DNA of 64,000 nt from Pseudoalteromonas ulvae UL12 (GTDB lineage Bacteria > Pseudomonadota > Gammaproteobacteria > Enterobacterales > Alteromonadaceae), in NCBI RefSeq assembly GCF_014925405.1, contig NZ_AQHJ01000034.1, positions 124,001 through 188,000 on the forward strand, read 5' to 3'. The position numbers and the translations under genes are program-made. Below are positions 6,533 to 14,260 of this stretch, one piece after another. Numbering within the stretch: position 1 is the stretch's first letter; the number at the start of each line of letters is the position of its first letter. The notes below the pieces were generated by a model. The model worked only from the letters and a program-made list of their open reading frames with translations. It did no database searches and was not told where the DNA came from.

Positions 6533-8998
6533 GTGGTGATGAATATTATTCCTTTAATCAATGCAGACTTACTGGTTAGTTACTCAATATCCGCATCGGA
6601 AAAATGTATATCAGAACAGACATTGATTAGCGCGCACGATAGCTTTTTTGAAATTACCAATAGTTTTTCTGATGGGCTCATTTTATGTAAGAACAATCAC
6701 GAGATTTATCATGCCAATAATCAAGTTGGTATTTTTTTCCCTGGGCACGATGGGATCAGAACATACCCGCAAAACCTTGAAGATTTCTTATCAAAAATTT
6801 TGCTAAACAATTGCACAAGTCATAATTATGAGTCTTTACTTGAAAAACTTAACTCAGGTGGCATCAATGAGTTGCCTGTGGAATTTTTGATAGTCACAGA
6901 CTTAGGGTATCACTTAGCGTTTCGTCAGCGATTGACTCAAAATGGTGAAAGAGTGATCTTGATTATTGATGAAACCCGTGAACAATTATTAATTGAACAA
7001 TTGGATGATGCCTTTCAGCAAGCGATGAAATTAAGTGAAGCAAAAACGCAATTTATGGCTGCGATGGGGCATGAAATTCGTACCCCACTGAATGCCATCA
7101 TTGGTTTGCTTGACTTAATTGTCCAAGAAAAAGCATTTTGCCAAAATTTAAATATTAAAACAGTTCATCGCAGTGCACATCAGTTATTGATGTTACTCAA
7201 TAACGTCTTAGATTTTACCAAATTTAATGCAGGAAAAGCGCAGCTTGAATTGGCACCAGCGAATTTAAGGGCTGTGTGTGAGAATATTATTGCGGGGCTG
7301 GCGATTAAAGCTCGTGAATCAGACATTCATTTAGTGTTATTAATAGATCCGCGTATTCCGAGCATTCTCATTTTTGACGAACTGCGTTTGAGTCAAGTGT
7401 TGAATAATTTATTAAATAATGCGTTGAAATTTAATACACGCAAACCTGGGCGGGTTCAGTTATCCATTACACTTAATGAGCCTGTGAGTGAGCAAGATGC
7501 ATGTTTGCATGTTGAAGTGAGTGACAATGGCATTGGCATTTCACCGCAAGAGCAAGCCAAGATTTTTGAGCAATTCACTCAAGCCTCAAACCATACTCAT
7601 CAGCAATTTGGTGGCACAGGCCTAGGTTTGAATATCAGTCAAAGCATTTGTCATTTAATGGGTAGTAAGCTCGAAGTGCGCAGTGAATTAGCTCAAGGTT
7701 CAGTCTTTTATTTTAACGCACGATTTGCCTTTACGGATGCACATACTGAGTCTTATCCGCAACTTGTGACGCATAAAAGACTAACACTTATATCTAATAA
7801 TCAAGCATTTGTTGATGCGCTAAATGTGTATCAGCCTTATCTTAATTTTGATGTGTTATTTTTAAATCCCCCTTTTCCAGAAAGTGACCATCACGCAGAT
7901 ATGATATTTCTCGACCTTGATGCATTAACGACGCAAGCGAGACATCAATTTTTGCAAGATCATGAGCAGGAAAAAAATATTGTCTTACTTGATAATGGGT
8001 TAGCAGAACCCAGATTAAAGCAATATCTTACGTTTAGTTTCACACCGGTACGCTTAGCTACGTTAAATGAGATGTTGCTTCGTTACGATGATTTGATAAT
8101 ACAACACTCCAAGCAGGAAGAGATAAAGCATAAAGGCTTAGATTTAAGTAGCTTAGAAGTACTTATCGTTGAAGATAATCCTGATAATATTTTTGTTATG
8201 CGCCAGCAATTACAATCACTTAATGTTTATGCTACTTACTGCGAAGAGCCGAATCAAGCCATCAAATTGTTCAAAAATCAGTTTTTTGATGTCGTGATTA
8301 CAGATTACCAAATGCCTAATTTAAACGGAGCTGAATTAACTGAGCAGCTACGAAAAATCGAACGCCAGCAATTACGCGAACCAGCCCCAATCGCACTTTT
8401 AACCGCGGATAAAACAGAATTGTCTCATAGTGCATGTGAACGCGCAGGAATCGACTATATTTTTATTAAGCCCTTTATGATGGAAGAGCTCAAAGGATTC
8501 CTCGAGGAGATACAAGCAAGCCTCGCGAATGCGTGTTTCATTTCAGATGAGGGGGAATCAGACGTTTTATTCTCAGAGTTAGTCCATGAAGAGTTGGGGC
8601 AAAATGCAGAACCTGAACCTTCCCATGCAGTATTCGAAAAAACGTCTAAAAACTTTGACTTGAATGCAATTTTTCAATTTGTCGGTGATGTTGAAACTAC
8701 TGAGTTGCAAGTATTTATTCGCCAGTATGTTATTAACTTGGCTGAGCGGGGGACGCAGTTAGCACACAGTTTGCATAATCACAACTTTAAAGAGATCCAC
8801 AAAATTGCTCATACCATTAAAAGCAGCGCGTTGTATATAGGCGCGACTCGGCTGAATTTAATGGCGCAAGAGTTAGAATGTTTAGCTGGCAAAATGGACT
8901 CAGGGAATATTTTAGAAGAAGACATCGATGATCTTTGCCAACAGATGATTGATGAAATTGATGATTTAGTCGGACATTTAAAGACTCAAGGTTATTAA
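6533..8998 (+). CDS. Hybrid sensor histidine kinase with receiver and Hpt domains
   Basis: An 821-residue cytoplasmic-type phosphorelay kinase. In order: an N-terminal sensor region (about 1-160, weakly PAS-like), the H-box GHEIRTPLNAIIG with phospho-acceptor His180, an HATPase domain (DNGIGIS, GGTGLGLNIS), a degenerate receiver-like segment, a true receiver with phospho-acceptor Asp591 (VITDYQMPNLNG) and a C-terminal Hpt domain with His760 (AHTIKSSA). No transmembrane helix is evident. The listed start is GTG 6533; ATG 6539 is also possible, and neither has a good Shine-Dalgarno sequence. The real gene probably began at TTG 6329 and is now interrupted by TAA 6479. The next gene, a response regulator, begins 2 bases after the stop and is the likely partner. 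Confidence 0.88.
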   Translation: MVMNIIPLINADLLVSYSISASEKCISEQTLISAHDSFFEITNSFSDGLILCKNNHEIYHANNQVGIFFPGHDGIRTYPQNLEDFLSKILLNNCTSHNYESLLEKLNSGGINELPVEFLIVTDLGYHLAFRQRLTQNGERVILIIDETREQLLIEQLDDAFQQAMKLSEAKTQFMAAMGHEIRTPLNAIIGLLDLIVQEKAFCQNLNIKTVHRSAHQLLMLLNNVLDFTKFNAGKAQLELAPANLRAVCENIIAGLAIKARESDIHLVLLIDPRIPSILIFDELRLSQVLNNLLNNALKFNTRKPGRVQLSITLNEPVSEQDACLHVEVSDNGIGISPQEQAKIFEQFTQASNHTHQQFGGTGLGLNISQSICHLMGSKLEVRSELAQGSVFYFNARFAFTDAHTESYPQLVTHKRLTLISNNQAFVDALNVYQPYLNFDVLFLNPPFPESDHHADMIFLDLDALTTQARHQFLQDHEQEKNIVLLDNGLAEPRLKQYLTFSFTPVRLATLNEMLLRYDDLIIQHSKQEEIKHKGLDLSSLEVLIVEDNPDNIFVMRQQLQSLNVYATYCEEPNQAIKLFKNQFFDVVITDYQMPNLNGAELTEQLRKIERQQLREPAPIALLTADKTELSHSACERAGIDYIFIKPFMMEELKGFLEEIQASLANACFISDEGESDVLFSELVHEELGQNAEPEPSHAVFEKTSKNFDLNAIFQFVGDVETTELQVFIRQYVINLAERGTQLAHSLHNHNFKEIHKIAHTIKSSALYIGATRLNLMAQELECLAGKMDSGNILEEDIDDLCQQMIDEIDDLVGHLKTQGY

Positions 8999-8999
8999 A

Positions 9000-10247
9000 A
9001 TGAAAGAAAAAGTTCCGTGTAATGTAGTCATTGTTACGAAAGAACCGGACGAAATAAAATTAATTATTGGTATTCTCAATAAAAGCTTTGAGCGTGTATT
9101 GGTGGTCTCTAGTGTGGCAGGTTTAACCGAGCAATTAAAAGAAGAAGCCGCCAAAGTATTTTTAATCTCGACAGAAATTTTCGCTGATACGCTTTCTATT
9201 TATTATCAGGCTTTAGAAAAAGCAGACAATAATTTCATGTGCGAGCATGCCGTTGTGGCGTTGATTGCACGTCAGCAAGAGCAAGACGCATTTGAAGCCT
9301 TTCAACGAGGTGTGATTGACGATTATTTAGTTGCTCGCCCGCTGTATGAGCTGCATCGGCCTGTCGTAATATGCCATCATCTTCTGCAAAAAATGGGACT
9401 GTCTCTAAAGTCGCTAGATTTTGAAGAATTCATAATTAAAAATGATTCATTTTCAGATGCAGCGAAAATGATCATAAGTTCCGGTCTAGAACGAAAAACT
9501 AAACTCAAAGATGCCTTCCATGACAGTTTATTAAAAATTGAACTTTCGTTAGATAATGCGGCTAAAAAAGTCGCAGAAAACAAAAAAGCACACCTGAATT
9601 TAGAGGAATTAGAACAAACCTTGTCTGCTATTCGCTCTGATTCAATTCGACCAGAATTATTAAGGTTACAATCTAAAGCATTACATTTACTGCAGCAAAT
9701 TATCACAGAAGAAGCAGAAGAGCAGGCCGATGAAGAGCGAGAGGTGGCAGCAGCTTTAGAATCTGATGCAACCGCAACTAAATCAGGCAAAGTCGAGTCG
9801 TTTAATCGCTTGCATAATACGGGCGTGAAAAACGTCAATATTCCAGAGGCGGATACGAAAGTGTATCCCAAGCTTTTAATTGTGGAAGATGATGCAATTA
9901 GCTTAAATATTACCTTGATGATTTTTCAGCAATATAAATTAGAAGTCACCACAGCGACCTCAGGAAGAAGCGCATTAAATGAATTAATGAAGAAAAAGTT
10001 TGATTTGATTTTGATGGATATTTTCTTACCTGATACAAACGGGATCTATTTACTTAATCAGGTTTGTCATAATACAGGAGTGAACCAAACCACCCCGGTT
10101 ATTATGCTCAGTGGTAATAAAAATAAAGCCACGGTACAAAAAGCCGTTTCTATGGGAGCAAAAGGCTACATAATTAAACCGCTGTGTAAAAATATTGCCA
10201 TTAAACTATTTGAAAAATATCAGCTGCCACTTTATAGAAAAAAATAA
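9000..10247 (+). CDS. Response regulator with N-terminal pseudo-receiver and C-terminal receiver
   Basis: A 415-residue regulator, co-transcribed with the hybrid kinase one base downstream of its stop. Residues about 5-130 look like a receiver fold (NVVIVTKEPDEIKLIIGIL, then FEAFQRGVIDDYLVARPL) without the usual acidic pocket. The middle (about 160-270) is charged and helical, probably coiled coil (EEAEEQADEEREVAAALESD). The C-terminal receiver (about 290-412) has the acidic pair EDD, phospho-acceptor Asp340 in LILMDIFLPDTNG, and the conserved lysine in GYIIKPL. No DNA-binding or enzymatic output domain is visible, so it probably acts through protein contacts. Confidence 0.83.
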   Translation: MKEKVPCNVVIVTKEPDEIKLIIGILNKSFERVLVVSSVAGLTEQLKEEAAKVFLISTEIFADTLSIYYQALEKADNNFMCEHAVVALIARQQEQDAFEAFQRGVIDDYLVARPLYELHRPVVICHHLLQKMGLSLKSLDFEEFIIKNDSFSDAAKMIISSGLERKTKLKDAFHDSLLKIELSLDNAAKKVAENKKAHLNLEELEQTLSAIRSDSIRPELLRLQSKALHLLQQIITEEAEEQADEEREVAAALESDATATKSGKVESFNRLHNTGVKNVNIPEADTKVYPKLLIVEDDAISLNITLMIFQQYKLEVTTATSGRSALNELMKKKFDLILMDIFLPDTNGIYLLNQVCHNTGVNQTTPVIMLSGNKNKATVQKAVSMGAKGYIIKPLCKNIAIKLFEKYQLPLYRKK

Positions 10248-10284
10248 ACTCTTAGTGTTACAGCTGTTTATCCATGGATTCACT

Positions 10285-12414
10285 TTATATTTTGGGCAGT
10301 GTTAAACTCATTTCAACGCCATGTTCCGTGTTGCGAGCCATGATTTTACCGTGATGGAAATCACAAATTAGGCGAGCGATATACAAACCTAACCCTAAAT
10401 GGGGTTGCTTTTGCATCGCCTGAGTTCGTACTGAAACCATAGAATCAAAAATATGCTCGCCAATTTTTTCTGGTAAAGCTGGTCCATAGTTTGAAATAAC
10501 TAATAGCGCATGTTTGTCATTTTCAGAAAGGGACACTGCAATTGGGGTCTCAGGGGTCGCAAACTCTAATGCATTACTAATGATTTTATCGAGTAATTGC
10601 GCAATAAACTCAGGCACACCATCGAGTTCAATTGACTGCTTACATATATCAAGAGTGAAAGCTTGTTGTGGGTAAGTAAATTGATAACCTTGCATGCAAC
10701 CACTCATAACATGTGTGAGGTCAAAGCGCTGGCGATCTGCATGCGCAATACTTTGTTCTAGTCGTGTGGCTTCACTCATGGTGGTGATAATTTTATTGAG
10801 TCGACTGACGCCTTCACTAGCCCGTTCTACATATTTCTTTTGCTCTGTATTTAGTTCATCAAGCTGTAGGCTTTCGAGGGATGAGCGAACAACGGCTACA
10901 GGAGTGCGCAGTTCATGCGAGAGCCGAGAAGACATATTTTCAAGGTAATGCGTGTAACCGCCTAATCGACCGACAATGTTGGCAAAACTTCTCGATAAAT
11001 CGCCAATTTCATCCCCCGCTTGAGAGCTCTCAATATCACCTAATACTCTACCTTGTGGGTCGATGGCTTGCTCTGCTAAATCACGTAAACGTCGGATCCG
11101 TGATGAGATCCGGGTGGCAAAAAAGAACAAAGTTAATGTGCCAATCAGCATGACGGCTAAAATAACGGTGAACAGTTTCTCAAGTGCTTTGTTGCGAATC
11201 GATCGCACGCCATTGGTGGTTTCTTCAGCGATCACTGCGCCCATTACTTGGTCGTCAATCCAAATTGGGTAGGCCGCGGATAAAATCACGGCTTTTTTAT
11301 CTGGCGTTAAGCGCCAATGAGAATGCGCTTGGCCACTTAAAGCGGCCCGGATATGAGGCCCTTCTAGCGCGGCGTTATCGTAAGTTTCATCAATAAATTC
11401 ATCGGCAGGGCGGGTTAAAATTAAATAATACAAGGGATGCAAATACGTGTGCTCAATGCTTTCCCACCATGATTTTGATTGTTTAGCATCCTCTAAACTA
11501 TTGGCCCACACTCCATCGGCATGTTTGATATCGCCAGATTGTGCCAGCACGCGGTGATGGTTATCAACCACCCAAATACGACTACCCGAATGGCCCATAC
11601 CTTTCACGATTCGCTCAATTTCGGGAGAGGGGACCAGCACACTGCCAAGTTGATTTAAATCATTTAAGTTGGAGGTCGACATGGTTTTAACCGTTTGATC
11701 TTTGCCATCCCAATCGACAATCGCAAAGCCAAGCTTTTTCCCCAGCATGGTCAGGGGTAAGCGCAATTCAATATTGTAGCCTTGGGCTGTGTGTTGAAAA
11801 TGCCCTTGGATCTGAGGTGTAGGGCGCAAATCCATTTCATCATAAGCGGTGATCCAGCCATCATTTTTTGGCGCAATGATATAGGTTTTAAGCTCGCCAA
11901 CCTCACTTTGAAACGCAATCTTAAGATGATCATTGCGGGTGACACTTAAGCTATTAGCTGGGCGATAAAAAAGGTGATCGTCTTGTACTTCAAAAACGGC
12001 ATATAAGTGACGTTCAAATTTGCCCACCATATGAGAAAAAGATAAATCATTCCCATGATGATCTAAGTTGGCAGGGTGTAAATAATGCTGATCATAAGAC
12101 CAGAATAAAGGGCGGTATAATTGCCATTCGTTAAATTGACCATCGAGTTTGATTGGGCCATTAATGTTGTAAGCATACAAATCGCGCCCTTTGACGACTT
12201 GTTCTAAAAAACTTGCTTGGCTATCGAACAGTTTTGGCCGCTCATGGAGGGCGGTTGCCAAGGCTCGGGTGGTGCCTACTAAGGTTTTTTCTTGGCCCTT
12301 ACGTAAATATTTTTCCATTTCCCAGACATATTCATAACCAAGCCAAGGCAGAAGTAATAAAAAACTCGATAGCACAATCACTTGGCTGCGTAGACCAAAA
12401 CCAGCACGGCGCAT
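10285..12414 (-). CDS. pdsS: Dedicated sortase system histidine kinase PdsS
   Basis: A 709-residue inner-membrane sensor kinase of the proteobacterial dedicated sortase system. A transmembrane helix lies near residues 10-28. A large periplasmic region follows; at about 110-240 it reads as a beta-sandwich related to CBM9-type carbohydrate-binding modules (INGPIKLDGQFNEWQLYRPLFW). A second helix at about 413-432 leads to a HAMP domain, the H-box LSHELRTPVAVVRSS with His500, and an HATPase with GLGLYIARLICDFHHG. The pdsR stop codon overlaps its start. The family name is from the TIGRFAM description as I recall it; the carbohydrate-sensing idea is inference from the sensor fold. Confidence 0.88.
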   Translation of the reverse strand: MRRAGFGLRSQVIVLSSFLLLLPWLGYEYVWEMEKYLRKGQEKTLVGTTRALATALHERPKLFDSQASFLEQVVKGRDLYAYNINGPIKLDGQFNEWQLYRPLFWSYDQHYLHPANLDHHGNDLSFSHMVGKFERHLYAVFEVQDDHLFYRPANSLSVTRNDHLKIAFQSEVGELKTYIIAPKNDGWITAYDEMDLRPTPQIQGHFQHTAQGYNIELRLPLTMLGKKLGFAIVDWDGKDQTVKTMSTSNLNDLNQLGSVLVPSPEIERIVKGMGHSGSRIWVVDNHHRVLAQSGDIKHADGVWANSLEDAKQSKSWWESIEHTYLHPLYYLILTRPADEFIDETYDNAALEGPHIRAALSGQAHSHWRLTPDKKAVILSAAYPIWIDDQVMGAVIAEETTNGVRSIRNKALEKLFTVILAVMLIGTLTLFFFATRISSRIRRLRDLAEQAIDPQGRVLGDIESSQAGDEIGDLSRSFANIVGRLGGYTHYLENMSSRLSHELRTPVAVVRSSLESLQLDELNTEQKKYVERASEGVSRLNKIITTMSEATRLEQSIAHADRQRFDLTHVMSGCMQGYQFTYPQQAFTLDICKQSIELDGVPEFIAQLLDKIISNALEFATPETPIAVSLSENDKHALLVISNYGPALPEKIGEHIFDSMVSVRTQAMQKQPHLGLGLYIARLICDFHHGKIMARNTEHGVEMSLTLPKI

Positions 12415-13106
12415 TAGCTATGCTCCCAGCGATAGCCCATGCCATAAATGGTATCAATACAATTAAAGTCAGCATCGACCTTGATAAATTTTTTTCGGAT
12501 CCGTTTCACATGAGAGGTGATAGTGGAGTCATCGACAAAAATCTTTGCATCACTCATTAAGTCATTGCGGCTTTTAACATGACCAGGTCGTTGGGCGAGG
12601 GCATGGACCATCCAAAATTCTGTAATGGTTAAATCAATCGTGTGATCATGCCAACTCACTTGCATGCGATTAGCATCAATTTTGAGTGGGCCGCGATTGA
12701 TAATGTTTTCTGCGACCACAGGGACTTCCAATGCCGCCATGCGGCGAAATAACGCGGCAATTCGCGCGGCTAAATGTGGCAAGCTGATGTCTTTAGTGAG
12801 GTAGTCATCTGCACCCATGCGCAATCCACAAACCGTGTCTATCTCGCTATCTCTGGCGGTTAAAAAAATGATGGGCAAGGTTTTAGATAATCCTCGTAGT
12901 GTTTGGCATAAGGTAAAGCCACCATCAATTTCATCTCCAAGGCCAATATCAACGATTGCTAAATCGGGTAGTTTCTCTGTAAATGCTAGCTCTGCACTGA
13001 TGCGATCACAATAGCCAGAGACCTGATAACCTTGTTTGCTGAGCATTTCGCTGTAATTTTCTCTGATGGCGGTTTCGTCTTCGACGATGGCAATGTGTTT
13101 TATCAT
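12414..13106 (-). CDS. pdsR: Dedicated sortase system response regulator PdsR (OmpR family)
   Basis: A 230-residue OmpR/PhoB-type regulator: receiver at 1-120 with acidic pair VEDE, phospho-acceptor Asp53 (LAIVDIGLG) and conserved lysine in DDYLTKDIS, then a winged-helix domain (about 140-228, ITEFWMVHALAQRPGHVKSRNDLM and SHVKRIRKKF). It overlaps pdsS by one base and is transcribed away from pdsO. Such regulators bind direct repeats spaced by about one helical turn, which fits the TTGCC repeats in its upstream region. It is the likely controller of pdsO, the target protein and the sortase. Confidence 0.9.
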   Translation of the reverse strand: MIKHIAIVEDETAIRENYSEMLSKQGYQVSGYCDRISAELAFTEKLPDLAIVDIGLGDEIDGGFTLCQTLRGLSKTLPIIFLTARDSEIDTVCGLRMGADDYLTKDISLPHLAARIAALFRRMAALEVPVVAENIINRGPLKIDANRMQVSWHDHTIDLTITEFWMVHALAQRPGHVKSRNDLMSDAKIFVDDSTITSHVKRIRKKFIKVDADFNCIDTIYGMGYRWEHS

Positions 13107-13180
13107 AGCGCTGGGTATTTATGAGTGTTGATAAGCGAACTATACCTAAAAAAATCAACTTGTAAGTAGTAAAACAGCAA

Positions 13181-13240
13181 TTGCCATTTTTTTGCCACAA
13201 TTGATCGTCACTTTGCCTTTTTTACTCCCTTTTGTTGCCA
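13181..13240. promoter_or_regulatory. Phased TTGCC direct repeats, candidate PdsR operator
   Basis: TTGCC(A/T) occurs at 13181, 13192, 13213 and 13235 on the plus strand, with spacings of 11, 21 and 22 bp, all close to whole helical turns. The first two form TTGCCA-N5-TTGCCA, the classic OmpR-family layout. The cluster lies in the divergent region between pdsR (start 13106) and pdsO (start 13314). Assignment to PdsR is inference. Confidence 0.6.
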
Positions 13241-13313
13241 TTGGGCTGGTGTTTAATGAATTCCATCAAAACAAACAACCTCAACCAAGGTTTTACTTTT
13301 TAGGAATATCATT

Positions 13314-14081
13314 ATGAAAAAATCAATCATCGCTTTCACTCTTATTACTTTGTTCAGTGCACCCGTTATGGTTAACGCGCAAACAGAGCAAGTCACCGCT
13401 AAAAAAACCATGAATACAGAGCAAGCAATCGGAATGGGATCTGGTGCTTTACTTGGCGCTGCGGTTGGGGGACCAATTGGTGCCTTTATTGGTGCATTAA
13501 CGGGGGGTCTCATCGGGCAAAATGAATCAGATAAAAAAGTTATTCAAGCGCAAAATCAGTTAGTAGCGAAGCAGCAAGGTGAGTTAGTGGCGCTTGAGCA
13601 TAAAGCGCACAATTATCAAAAGTTGGTGGCACAAAATGAGCAACTTGAAGATAGGCTCACTGATATAGAAGCAGAGAAAAGCCGACTGCAGCAACAGCAA
13701 ATCGATAATCTAATGGCGATGACAGTGCAATTTCGTACCGGTTCAAGTTCTATCGAAGCACATTTTGCCAGCCAGCTTGATGCACTTGCTGAATTGTTGC
13801 AGCAAAGCCCTGAGATAGCGCTTGATTTACACGGCTTTGCTGACCAACGCGGTGATGAAGATGCAAATTTAAAACTCTCACAAGCACGAGTCACTAATGT
13901 TAAGGCGTATTTAATTAAACAAGGTGTGCCGTCATCGCGCTTAAACAGTGATGCGTTTGGTGAATTGCACGCCAATGCCTCAAAACATGATTTTGAGGGG
14001 GACTTTTTTGACCGAAAAGTCACGGTAAAAGCGCGTAAGCAACCTGATATTACAGCCACAGCTCAGCATCAGTCTTTTTAA
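13314..14081 (+). CDS. pdsO: Sortase-associated OmpA-like protein PdsO
   Basis: A 255-residue envelope protein of the dedicated sortase system. A signal peptide (about 1-22, ending VNA-Q) is followed by a glycine-zipper stretch (40-68, GALLGAAVGGPIGAFIGALTGG), a coiled coil (about 75-130) and an OmpA-type peptidoglycan-binding domain (about 140-245, LDLHGFADQRGDEDANLKLSQAR). It probably links the outer membrane or periplasmic machinery to peptidoglycan. ATG 13314 follows TTAGGAATATC (AGGA, 7 nt). It is the first gene of the divergent sortase operon, directly downstream of the TTGCC repeats. Confidence 0.88.
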   Translation: MKKSIIAFTLITLFSAPVMVNAQTEQVTAKKTMNTEQAIGMGSGALLGAAVGGPIGAFIGALTGGLIGQNESDKKVIQAQNQLVAKQQGELVALEHKAHNYQKLVAQNEQLEDRLTDIEAEKSRLQQQQIDNLMAMTVQFRTGSSSIEAHFASQLDALAELLQQSPEIALDLHGFADQRGDEDANLKLSQARVTNVKAYLIKQGVPSSRLNSDAFGELHANASKHDFEGDFFDRKVTVKARKQPDITATAQHQSF

Positions 14082-14179
14082 GTCTCTTAACCGAGCGTCA
14101 GTTCATAACCAATAGACAGTAAAGTTGTGGACTGAATGCGACTCAGAGTTGAGGTTTAATTACTTTTTTCATTCTCCTT

Positions 14180-14237
14180 GCTTTGTTTCTGTGCGAACCC
14201 ATTAAATGCCGTTATTCATTTAATGCAGAGACAAAGC
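14180..14237 (+). promoter_or_regulatory. Two-tier leader hairpin before the sortase target gene
   Basis: The outer arms 14180-14191 and 14226-14237 pair over 12 bp with one G-U. The inner arms 14200-14208 and 14217-14225 (CATTAAATG/CATTTAATG) pair over 9 bp; an 8-nt bulge is on the 5' side only. CTTTTATT follows, then the Shine-Dalgarno. It may be a weak terminator/attenuator after pdsO or an mRNA processing element that sets the ratio of PdsO to target. Confidence 0.5.
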
Positions 14238-14260
14238 CTTTTATTATCAAGGAACGAGCG

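Noticed and set aside
9377..9871. 164-codon minus-strand frame inside the response regulator gene
   Set aside because: It is an antisense shadow of a gene with clear receiver motifs; serine- and cysteine-rich composition is typical of such shadows.
13616..14059. 147-codon minus-strand frame opposite pdsO
   Set aside because: The plus strand encodes a complete OmpA-like protein with signal peptide; the antisense frame has no ribosome site or known domain.
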